Assembly (NCBI GenBank): GCA_964439135.1
Contig: CAYTNN010000112.1
Span: 1 to 14,569 of the forward strand
DNA: 14,569 nt
From: JAFGPJ01 sp964439135
GTDB taxonomy: Bacteria > Planctomycetota > Phycisphaerae > Sedimentisphaerales > Anaerobacaceae
Reading direction: 5' to 3'
Shown here: in pieces, positions 8,123 to 14,524 of the stretch
Layout of the letters: every line of letters begins with the position of its first letter
Position numbering within the stretch: position 1 is the stretch's first letter
Notes under the pieces: generated by a model
The model's database searches: none
What the model was told of the DNA's origin: nothing
What the model saw: only the letters and a program-made list of their open reading frames with translations
Position numbers and translations under genes: made by a program

Positions 8123-8620
8123 ATGAGAAAAATGTTAGTATTGATTTTGGTCCTTGGACTGGCGTCGGCGGCAAATGCTATGCTTATCAATGTCGACGAC
8201 ATGGAAGGGGACTCTTTTGAAGTTGATATAACGAGCACAATTACCGTAGTAAGCGAGGACGCCTCCAGTTGGTTGGGCTACATTATCCTTGAAGATGGTG
8301 GCGCCGGATCATTGGAAAATCCCATCATTCTGGATGCAGCAGGCGATGGTGCCACCGCTACAGCCTATACAGAGGCTGGTTGGGGCACCGGTTTCGAGCT
8401 TACCGCATCAATGAGCCCGACAGGAGTTCCTCCCTTAGCAGCAGGTTCTCAGTTCAGCTTCGATTACGTCGGTGCAATAGGTGACACCGCCACGATTTCA
8501 CTGTTCGTCGACCCTGAGTATACCACACCCGTCGCTTCAGTTAACGTTACGGTTGTTCCCGAGCCAATGACTGTTATATTGCTCGGACTTGGTGGTCTAT
8601 TCCTGCGCAGACGCAGGTAA
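8123..8620 (+). CDS. PEP-CTERM sorting-domain protein
   Basis: A small surface protein of 165 aa. It starts MRKMLVLILVLGLASAANA (signal peptide, cut after about residue 19). It ends with a C-terminal sorting signal: VPEP at residues 145-148, a short hydrophobic helix (MTVILLGLGGLFL) and a final RRRR. This tripartite tail is recognised by exosortase/EpsH-type transpeptidases in Gram-negative-type envelopes. The body is beta-rich, acidic and has no enzyme motif. Two ATG codons are adjacent (8120 and 8123); I chose 8123 because AAAGGAG is then 6 nt away, but 8120 would only add one Met. It follows the dockerin gene by 100 nt and is closed by the terminator at 8661-8692. The exosortase gene is not in this window. 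Confidence 0.88.
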   Translation: MRKMLVLILVLGLASAANAMLINVDDMEGDSFEVDITSTITVVSEDASSWLGYIILEDGGAGSLENPIILDAAGDGATATAYTEAGWGTGFELTASMSPTGVPPLAAGSQFSFDYVGAIGDTATISLFVDPEYTTPVASVNVTVVPEPMTVILLGLGGLFLRRRR

Positions 8621-8660
8621 AATGTTTGCCTTGGCCAAGGTCAACAAATTAGTTAGACAT

Positions 8661-8692
8661 GAGGCAAGTCGAAAGGCTTGCCTCTTTTTTTT
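8661..8692 (+). terminator. Intrinsic (rho-independent) terminator
   Basis: GAGGCAAG (8661-8668) and CTTGCCTC (8677-8684) form a perfect 8-bp stem with an 8-nt loop and are followed directly by eight T residues (8685-8692). It stands 41 nt after the PEP-CTERM stop codon and ends the dockerin/PEP-CTERM unit. Confidence 0.93.
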
Positions 8693-8729
8693 ATTGCAGC
8701 ATATATCGCAGTCTCCTAAAATTTGATTT

Positions 8730-9299
8730 ATGAAACGATTCGTTTTCTTGTTTGTATATATTTTCCTTGCCGTCGCGCTTTCCGGCTGCCGGAATCCGGT
8801 CGGCGACGGCGTCGAAGTCACCGTTGACGGCATCGAGCAATTCCCTGATTTTCTCGCTGGCACATGGAAGGCCGAAGAAGGCGGCTGGGAATTCGTCTTC
8901 GAGCCGGATGGCAACATCTCCTCCGCAACAGTCAGCCTCGGCAGGGCTAAACTCCAGCCGGGCCGGACTACCACTGTCCCGATGCAAATGGGCGGCAAAG
9001 GAGTTTACAAACCCGGCCCGTGGTCGGTTCAATATTCTCACGAGCAGCGGGAGCTTATCGTCGAGATAGCGATAGACCACTTCCGCGTAGAGCTCGGCGA
9101 CAACGTAATCGAAGGCCGGACCCGCGACTTTTTCGTAGGCTCGGTTTCCGCAGACGGCCGATCCTGGTGGGCCGACCGCCTCAACTTCCCCGAATATGTA
9201 GTCAATACCGACAAATATCATAATTACAAACTCCCCTTCGATCCCAACGACAATCCCCGCGAGAGCATCCTCTTCCAGAAGGTCCCCGAATCGAAGTAA
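8730..9299 (+). CDS. Predicted lipoprotein, unknown function
   Basis: The product is 189 aa and is not a family I recognise. It begins MKRFVFLFVYIFLAVALSGC, a lipoprotein signal with the lipobox LSGC, so Cys20 should be lipidated and the protein anchored in a membrane. The mature part is mostly short beta-strand-like segments with aromatic residues, for example FLAGTWKAEEGGWEFVFEPDG (near residues 40-60) and a later TRDFFVGSVSADGRSWW. It has a lipocalin-like or METallo-free 'extrinsic' look, with no catalytic motif. The segment GTWKAEEGGWEFVFEPDG resembles beginnings of small beta-barrel lipoproteins, which is weak evidence only. The start has no clear ribosome binding site. The gene lies beyond a strong terminator, so it needs its own promoter; none is obvious in the 37-nt gap. 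Confidence 0.75.
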   Translation: MKRFVFLFVYIFLAVALSGCRNPVGDGVEVTVDGIEQFPDFLAGTWKAEEGGWEFVFEPDGNISSATVSLGRAKLQPGRTTTVPMQMGGKGVYKPGPWSVQYSHEQRELIVEIAIDHFRVELGDNVIEGRTRDFFVGSVSADGRSWWADRLNFPEYVVNTDKYHNYKLPFDPNDNPRESILFQKVPESK

Positions 9300-9508
9300 A
9301 CCGTTTGTTCCGATCCAATTGTGCCCCCCCCCCACCGCAAATTGGCTTTGTTTGGCTTTGTTTTTTCGCGACCTCCATACCATAAAATCCCCATAAACCA
9401 TTGTCATTACTCATTTAGTGTCATTTCACCCATTTTGAAATTGGCTTTGTTTTTTCAAATCGTACCCTTTCAACTCGTTTCGGGTTTCGTGCTTCGTGCT
9501 TCGAGTTT

Positions 9509-9523
9509 CCGGCCAAAGGCCGG
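9509..9523. repeat. CCGGCC-hairpin, first copy
   Basis: CCGGCC-AAA-GGCCGG is a perfect 6-bp stem. It is followed by a degenerate copy of the GGCTTTGTTTTTT core. The second copy is at 9629-9643 with the loop GAA. Both are preceded by TTCGAG and TTTC-like sequence, so stem and core appear to travel together. Confidence 0.7.
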
Positions 9524-9628
9524 TTTTGGTTTTGTTTTTTCAAACACACCCTTTCAAATTTGCTTTCGGAGCTGTCTTTTAGCTCCCGTTTCTCTTGTTT
9601 CGGATTTAGAGCTTCGAGCTTAGGATTT

Positions 9629-9643
9629 CCGGCCGAAGGCCGG
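9629..9643. repeat. CCGGCC-hairpin, second copy
   Basis: CCGGCC-GAA-GGCCGG, again immediately followed by the ATTGGCTTTGTTT core. It differs from the first copy only in one loop base. Confidence 0.7.
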
Positions 9644-10302
9644 CATATTGGCTTTGTTTGGCTTTGAATTGGCTTTGTTTTTTCGCCGCACGAAATCGAA
9701 AAAATCACCATAACCCCTTTTTATATAGATAGTTACGTCCATTTCGCCTTGCCGCAAATTGGCTTTGTTTTTTCAACTTAAGCTCAATATTTCGTCGTTT
9801 TCTACTCTTTTTCACCTGTTTTTTTCATTATTTTGGCTTTTTTCGACCCGGCACCAGTAGTGCGGTCTAAACTTTATTGTGGATGTTCAATGATCGAAAT
9901 TCTCAATTCCACTTACGACATACTACATACGAAATACGATATACGAATTCGTTACATATTATACGAACCATCTCAATAAATGTCGGCAATATTCCAGAAA
10001 AATCTCCGTGAGACGGCGTCCTTTGTTAGTATTGCGTATGGCATAGTACGTATTGCGTACGTGGTAAGAACCCCAGACATGTAGGATGGCGCAGCTTCGC
10101 TGCCCCGCCGTAAGGCGTCCCCAAGGGAATGCGGATTCTTGAAATATCTCACCAGGAAGACTCGAAGAGCATAGAAAAACCCAAATAATCAATAAAATGC
10201 AGGTTTTCTAATTCTCTAATCCGCTTATTTCGCTAATTCGATAAGAATTTTTGCTTTTTTTCACTTTTATTTCATTTTTTTCCAATTTTGTTGGTAACAT
10301 TT

Positions 10303-10362
10303 AGCCCGTGAGATACGCTGTTTATATAGATAATAAATATTCTGTGAGTTATCTCATGGGCT
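10303..10362. repeat. Hairpin related to the one at 175-211
   Basis: AGCCCGTGAGATA (10303-10315) pairs with TATCTCATGGGCT (10350-10362) with a single G-U pair, across a 34-nt AT-rich loop. The dodecamer CGTGAGATACGC (10307-10318) recurs as CGTGAGAAATGC (10369-10380) and as CGTGAGATATGC at 179-190, so this is another copy of the same palindromic unit. Confidence 0.65.
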
Positions 10363-10404
10363 GAACCTCGTGAGAAATGCTCATAATAGAAAGGCTTAAT
10401 GTGT

Positions 10405-10433
10405 TTGTTACGTAATGGAACAACAGGTATAAT
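10405..10433 (+). promoter_or_regulatory. Strong sigma-70-type promoter upstream of the nuclease gene
   Basis: TTGTTA (10405-10410) and TATAAT (10428-10433) are separated by exactly 17 nt. The -10 box is a perfect consensus and the -35 matches four of six. It points at the DUF2321/nuclease gene, leaving a leader of roughly 210 nt before the ATG at 10650. It is the best promoter candidate for the nuclease/ATPase pair. Confidence 0.65.
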
Positions 10434-10447
10434 ATGAAACAGCAACC

Positions 10448-10594
10448 ATGAGCGAGCGACAGAAGGCGCCAAATAAAATAGGCCGACTATTAGGGCGGTA
10501 TACGGGTTCTGCAGAGAAAATTTGCCGGACGCCTTTAATTCCCCCTAAATGTCTCCGGATTTTGAAAACAGCGACCGTCCTTAATAGGCGCTAA
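10448..10594 (+). other. Possible 48-aa leader ORF (doubtful)
   Basis: Inside the leader after the promoter, an ATG at 10448 opens a 48-codon frame (MSERQKAPNKIGRLLGRYTG..., 12 Arg/Lys) that stops at 10592-10594, 55 nt before the nuclease start. There is no good ribosome binding site and I recognise no family. It could be a small basic protein or leader peptide, or chance. Confidence 0.2.
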
Positions 10595-10649
10595 CAAATG
10601 GAATTGTTGTGACAGCTTCCTTCGACTGACTATGAGGCATGGAAACGCT

Positions 10650-11393
10650 ATGGCGGAATATGACACACAACAAATATGTGATAATGGCCATCAGATAACG
10701 GATCGTTACTATGGTCGTCCAGAGGACCGAAAGCAATACTGCGATAGGTGCGGGGCAACAACTATTACGAAATGTCCTTCATGTGATGAGGAAATAAGAG
10801 GGCGATTATACGAGCTAGGTACAGCGAGTCTTGCGAGCGTGCCAGCTCACTGTCACAATTGCGGTGAAGTATATCCTTGGACCACGACAATATCGACAAT
10901 TAATCAGGAAATAAAAGAAGGAAAATTCTATGATCCACTACTGATACTAGAGCAGATTTGTAATAGATTCCATCTTGTCGCGAAGCATCTTCGTCAACGG
11001 CACAATAAGCGTCCTAGTTGGGAGATACAAGATGAATATGATGTCCAAGATCTCTTTCATGCACTGTTGCATGTTTTCTTTGATGACGTTCGACCAGAAG
11101 AACGGAATCCGAGTTACGCCGGAGGATCATCAAGAATGGATTTTCTGCTTAAGGAGGAAGAAATAGCTGTAGAAATCAAGATGACGAGAGCAGGCTTAGC
11201 TGACAGGGAACTCGGCGAGCAGTTGATTGTGGATATCGAGAAATACCAGAAACACCCAGAATGCTGCAAGCTTGTCTGTTTCATATACGATCCTGAGGGT
11301 AAGATCACTAACCAGCACGGACTAGAACATGATCTCAGTACCGACGAGAGTGGTTTTATCGTAAAAGTCTTCGCAAGGCCTAAGGCATGCTGA
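10650..11393 (+). CDS. DUF2321-like zinc-ribbon / PD-(D/E)XK nuclease
   Basis: The 247-aa product is predicted to bind zinc and cut nucleic acid. Residues 1-80 match the DUF2321 pattern: C10-DNG-H14, C31-x2-C34-G, C42-x2-C45 with EEIRG, C68-x2-C71-G and YPWT, which gives eight likely metal ligands in two or more zinc ribbons. Residues about 125-245 form a restriction-endonuclease fold. After EYDVQDLFHALLHVFFDD comes SSRMD164F, then E175-I-K177 as the D...ExK active site, and Q191 in GEQLIVDIEKY. I chose the ATG at 10650 because the family begins close to 'YD..QIC' and GGAAA precedes it; an upstream ATG at 10632 adds six residues without a ribosome binding site. The target (DNA or RNA, foreign or self) is unknown. 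A P-loop ATPase gene follows after 149 nt on the same strand. Confidence 0.85.
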   Translation: MAEYDTQQICDNGHQITDRYYGRPEDRKQYCDRCGATTITKCPSCDEEIRGRLYELGTASLASVPAHCHNCGEVYPWTTTISTINQEIKEGKFYDPLLILEQICNRFHLVAKHLRQRHNKRPSWEIQDEYDVQDLFHALLHVFFDDVRPEERNPSYAGGSSRMDFLLKEEEIAVEIKMTRAGLADRELGEQLIVDIEKYQKHPECCKLVCFIYDPEGKITNQHGLEHDLSTDESGFIVKVFARPKAC

Positions 11394-11542
11394 TTTGATG
11401 CATATACGACTGATCGTGCCAGTCGCGAGGAAACGGCCATACTCGGTAGGTGAGGACTCTGGAACTATGTTAACTGAACAGACAAGATTTTCAGACAATT
11501 GTCGGGTTGTGAGTTGAAACAGAATAGATGGAGAGTTAGAAA

Positions 11543-13120
11543 ATGGAGTACCTAGCACGCATTGATTTCGGTCCAGTTGACGCCAGAATTGATGATCCTC
11601 ATTTCCTTCGGAAATATGTTGAAGAACACAACTTTAAGAAATTGGTGGACAAGCGATACAGCATAATCGTCGGAGAGAAGGGATCAGGCAAAACGGCCTT
11701 AATAAAGGGACTTACGTTAAAGCACAAGAATCAGTTTACACATATTGTGACAATAGGATTCGACCAAGTGTCCTTTTCAGCTGTCTTCGAGAATCTGACT
11801 AGCGTAGCCGATACATGTAATCTATCAGCTCTGTCCTTGGTATATAATTACTGGAAATACTCTCTTGTTGTTGAGGCTATGAAGAAATTGATCGGATCGC
11901 GCAAAACGCAATTCTCTCAGGCTGAAAGACGCGTTTTTAATTTCCTAGTTCGCAATAAACACATTGATGACGACCTCTTCAGCAGATTGCTCAGGTTATG
12001 CCAACGAATGTGGGAACATATCGCGAAATTAACAAGTCCTGAATTACAAAGTGCGAAGAAGAACAAGTATCCTGGTCAGGTTCCACCCGATTTGGTGACA
12101 CACGTGAAAAACTTCCCACTTATGGAAAAAGAATATTTAGACGCTGAAAAGGCTTTTGTTGATTATATCAAGGAGAAAGATCTCAAATTCTTAATTGCTC
12201 TGGATGGCTTGGATATTATCAAGTTGAAAACGAAGAAAGATCTTCGTCAGGTCACTCTAATTTTTGAAGGTTTGATCGCGGCTACGTATAGCATTTCAAC
12301 ATCACCACTGTTTTCGGACGTCGTAGTCCTGAAAAGCCTCATCCCCAATGACATCTATCTTATGCTGGACTTACGCGATCTTGACAAGTACGAAGAGAAA
12401 TATGCCCGTATTAGATGGGGCTACAAGTCATTGCAGGAATTTTTAAGAAGACGGATCATACATGGACTAGACTATGACCGCGACATACCATTCAGAAAAG
12501 CTTGGGAAGAGATCATGCCAATTCACGTCGAGAATGAGCATATAGGTTTGCGTGAGAATTCGTACGAATACATTCTGAGGCATACTTTGTATAGGCCCCG
12601 GCACTTCCAAGTCATTCTGACTATGTTGTCCGAAACCTATGGAGATCGATTGATGAGAGATTACATGGTGAACGAAGTGGTCGAAGAGTCCACAAAGAAA
12701 CTCGTCATATACCTCATTTCAGAACAGAGCATGGCACGTCCGAGACTCGGCGAATTTCTGCATCATTTCAGAGGCAAACCTAACATCATGCCGTATGGCA
12801 TATTTCGCAAAACTGTTGCTGGAATACTGAATACGATGAGAATATACACATCGGTTGAAGACAAGATCGATGCATTGTATAATATTGGTTTCATTGGTCA
12901 CAAGCGACCTTTAGCGATAAAGCATGAACATTATGGTCTCTTCTATCGCTATAGACCACCTGTGAAGAGTGGCATAGATCCCTATATCTGTGACTTCCAT
13001 CACAATCTGCCCAATCTCAATTTCACTCATGGCATAAGTGACGAAGATGAGATCTGCATTCATCCCATGTTCTACGACTTCTGTAACATAAGGCCTTCAC
13101 AGGAATTCATCATCGGTTGA
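11543..13120 (+). CDS. P-loop ATPase, Sll1717-like family
   Basis: This 525-aa ATPase is probably the energy- or signal-transducing partner of the preceding nuclease. Walker A is G44-E-K-G-S-G-K50-T51. A Walker B-like strand follows at FLIALD221-GLD224, which resembles the DGLD motif of Sll1717-type and related P-loop NTPases. Between them, residues about 60-210 are mostly helical. The C-terminal half (about 300-525) contains RPRHFQVILTML (a conserved 'RPRxxI' segment of these ATPases), and the region around 400-490 could be a winged-helix-like part. No transmembrane segment is seen. GGAG 9 nt before the ATG at 11543 supports the start. GC content is low: hand counts of 60-base samples at 12001 and 12601 give 24 and 26 G+C, against 34 in murJ (4801) and 32 in the PEP-CTERM gene (8401). 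This fits horizontal acquisition. Family assignment is from memory of motifs. Confidence 0.75.
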   Translation: MEYLARIDFGPVDARIDDPHFLRKYVEEHNFKKLVDKRYSIIVGEKGSGKTALIKGLTLKHKNQFTHIVTIGFDQVSFSAVFENLTSVADTCNLSALSLVYNYWKYSLVVEAMKKLIGSRKTQFSQAERRVFNFLVRNKHIDDDLFSRLLRLCQRMWEHIAKLTSPELQSAKKNKYPGQVPPDLVTHVKNFPLMEKEYLDAEKAFVDYIKEKDLKFLIALDGLDIIKLKTKKDLRQVTLIFEGLIAATYSISTSPLFSDVVVLKSLIPNDIYLMLDLRDLDKYEEKYARIRWGYKSLQEFLRRRIIHGLDYDRDIPFRKAWEEIMPIHVENEHIGLRENSYEYILRHTLYRPRHFQVILTMLSETYGDRLMRDYMVNEVVEESTKKLVIYLISEQSMARPRLGEFLHHFRGKPNIMPYGIFRKTVAGILNTMRIYTSVEDKIDALYNIGFIGHKRPLAIKHEHYGLFYRYRPPVKSGIDPYICDFHHNLPNLNFTHGISDEDEICIHPMFYDFCNIRPSQEFIIG

Positions 13121-13392
13121 GTGCTGCGAATCATTAGAGGGGGGGAATTAAAGTTGTCCAGTATGCTCTGTGTTAAAGTTGTAATAAATTGTCTAACTTT
13201 CGTGCTGTTTTCGGCTGTTTTATACAACGGCAATCGATTCGAGAAAGTATTTGACATTTGGCCTCGATTGTGCAATCATATCTGAAGTTTAATTTCGAAT
13301 AGAGTTTAAGAGCGGCTTGCCGGATTAAACGCAGGCTCGTTTCAGAATATGACAACCAAAACCAGTTCGAATCGAAAAGGAGGATTCTAATC
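13121..13392. other. Intergenic region upstream of the beta-barrel gene
   Basis: No gene is seen in these 272 bases. A run of seven G (13139-13145) follows the ATPase stop codon. TTAAAGTTGT occurs twice, at 13148-13157 and 13173-13182, 25 nt apart. No intrinsic terminator for the ATPase gene was found. The promoter candidate and a strong ribosome binding site for the next gene lie in the right part. Confidence 0.5.
13251..13281 (+). promoter_or_regulatory. Candidate promoter with inverted repeat around the -35 box
   Basis: TTGACA (13251-13256) is a perfect -35 box. The -10 is poor: AATCAT at 17-nt spacing or TCATAT at 19-nt spacing. CAATCGA (13231-13237) and TCGATTG (13264-13270) form a 7-bp inverted repeat that brackets the -35 box, a layout seen with operators. 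The leader to the GTG start at 13393 would be about 105 nt. Confidence 0.35.
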
Positions 13393-14133
13393 GTGAATAA
13401 GGCCACAAAGTTATGCGTTATTGCGGTATGTTCGATTGCATCATGCGGATCTGCTTCAGCGAAAGGAGTTTTCGAGTTGGGCCTGGCGGCGGATTTCAGG
13501 TCGCTTAAGCTCAAGAGTGATGCCATCCCCTCCTCCGTCATGCAGGAGGCGCAGGACCCTTCCATAGTGAATCCGTATTCCGGGAACTATTTCGGAAAGG
13601 ATACAATAGGTACTTACGATCCGAAGGAAACATTCAGATTCCTGGAGGCCGGAGTGTTCGGGCAGTATACTTTCGATTTCGGTTCTCCTTTGAAGCCGTA
13701 CCTGAGGGGGGAGTTCCAGTATCCCTTCGTCACCTCGACTCATGAAGGCGATTACGGAGAAGGTTATACCTACGAGAAGATTCTCGGAAGCGGGGTGGAC
13801 GATGTTCGCTACACCTACGGCATCGAATACAAATACGCTTACTTCTTTGAGCCGGAAGTGGGACTGAGGTATGAAGCGGATGATACTTGTTCTATTTCAT
13901 TTGGCATAGGCTTTCAAAGACTGGAACTGGAATACTATAAAGGCATCGAAGCGTATGGTAAAACTCAATACCTTTATAAGTTAGACTCCAGCACCCATGA
14001 TCTTTTCAATTATAAGCTGCGTATAAGTGCGGATATAACATCCAACCTTTCCTTTTCCGTTGAACCCAGCTATACCAATGGAAACGGCGTGGAAGGATAC
14101 GGGATAGCGTTTTCAATGTGTCAGAATTATTAG
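13393..14133 (+). CDS. Exported beta-rich (porin-like) outer-membrane protein
   Basis: The 246-aa product is probably a small outer-membrane beta-barrel; its function is unknown. It starts at a GTG behind a very strong ribosome binding site (AAAAGGAGG, 9 nt away). The N-terminus is a signal peptide cut either after ASA (residue 23) or, because I15-A-S-C18 fits a lipobox, before Cys18 as a lipoprotein. The rest alternates aromatic and polar residues in strand-length pieces: FLEAGVFGQYTFDF, LKPYLRGEFQYPF, YGIEYKYAYFFEPEVGLRY, CSISFGIGFQRLELEYY, YKLRISADI, LSFSVEPSY. It ends GYGIAFSMCQNY; a barrel would normally end with an aromatic residue, as here. The pattern 'PYLRGEF..EPEVGLRY' is common in OmpA-like or OmpW-like outer-membrane proteins, but I cannot assign a family. 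Confidence 0.75.
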   Translation: MNKATKLCVIAVCSIASCGSASAKGVFELGLAADFRSLKLKSDAIPSSVMQEAQDPSIVNPYSGNYFGKDTIGTYDPKETFRFLEAGVFGQYTFDFGSPLKPYLRGEFQYPFVTSTHEGDYGEGYTYEKILGSGVDDVRYTYGIEYKYAYFFEPEVGLRYEADDTCSISFGIGFQRLELEYYKGIEAYGKTQYLYKLDSSTHDLFNYKLRISADITSNLSFSVEPSYTNGNGVEGYGIAFSMCQNY

Positions 14134-14187
14134 TCAAGCAGCACAGGCAGATTTCCGCTGCAAGGCGTCCTGTGGACTGCCCATGCC

Positions 14188-14268
14188 GTTCGGATTACTT
14201 TACATCAACAGCATTCCCCCTGGGACACCTTACGACCCGACAAACAAGTTCCTTTGTGACAATTTGCC
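14188..14268. repeat. 80-bp direct repeat, copy 1
   Basis: From GTTCGGATTACTTTACAT onward this copy matches 14436-14517. The most conserved part, TACATCAACAGCATTCCCCC, differs from copy 2 in one base. Similarity continues less perfectly through ACGACCCG and GACAA.TTGCC. Confidence 0.75.
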
Positions 14269-14361
14269 TATCAGCGCTTTTACCTCCCCCGCCGCCACGT
14301 TAATCAAACTAAGTTTTTCGCCCGTCCGACAGTCACCCCGAAACCTTTTTGCTTGACATGC

Positions 14362-14395
14362 TCGTAGTCCTTTTGACTAATCAAAAGGACTACGA
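14362..14395. repeat. Perfect 15-bp hairpin
   Basis: TCGTAGTCCTTTTGA (14362-14376) is the exact reverse complement of 14381-14395, with the loop CTAA. No T tract follows on either strand, so a standard terminator is unlikely. TTGACA lies at 14353-14358, and 17 nt later ACTAAT (14376-14381) falls on the loop, so promoter-like boxes overlap the palindrome. Confidence 0.75.
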
Positions 14396-14435
14396 ACCTT
14401 GTGGAATCGTTAGATGATGTGTATGCAAGGTATAA

Positions 14436-14517
14436 GTTCGTGTTACGTTACATTAACAGCATTCCCCCTGAGACGTCGTACGATCCGGCACGACAAGCCC
14501 CTTCGGGACAAGTTGCC
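14436..14517. repeat. 80-bp direct repeat, copy 2
   Basis: Second copy of the repeat at 14188, starting GTTCGTGTTACGTTACAT and continuing through ACAGCATTCCCCCTGAGAC to AAGTTGCC. The copies are 248 nt apart. Confidence 0.75.
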
Positions 14518-14524
14518 GGTACAA

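Larger units (their letters stand above)
9300..10302. repeat. Non-coding interspersed-repeat block (right copy, inverted)
   Basis: No credible gene lies here. The core AATTGGCTTTGTTTTTT, the reverse complement of the left-hand core, recurs around 9339-9366, 9439-9455, 9645-9684 and 9758-9773, with a degenerate copy near 9525-9541. GCTTCGAG..TTTCCGGCC followed by AAGGCCGG occurs twice, with perfect 6-bp hairpins at 9509-9523 and 9629-9643. Positions 9800-9835 mirror the left block near 260-290. The TACGA/ATACG simple repeats (9908-9950) mirror 84-121, and 9991-10028 mirror 9-46. From 10060 to 10200 there are only small hairpins such as GCAGC-TTC-GCTGC (10091-10103). A run of ten C residues stands at 9324-9333. 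The open frames here are artefacts of the repeat. Confidence 0.75.

Noticed and set aside
8691..9407. 238-codon minus-strand frame opposite the lipoprotein gene
   Set aside because: It runs into the repeat at its start and has no recognisable domain, while the plus strand encodes a clean lipoprotein signal with LSGC.
9421..9711. 96-codon minus-strand frame with KTKPI and NPK motifs
   Set aside because: Same repeat artefact as above, in the inverted block.
14118..14303. 61-codon plus-strand frame after the barrel gene
   Set aside because: It overlaps the barrel gene, has no ribosome binding site and ends in a poly-Pro string from C-rich DNA.
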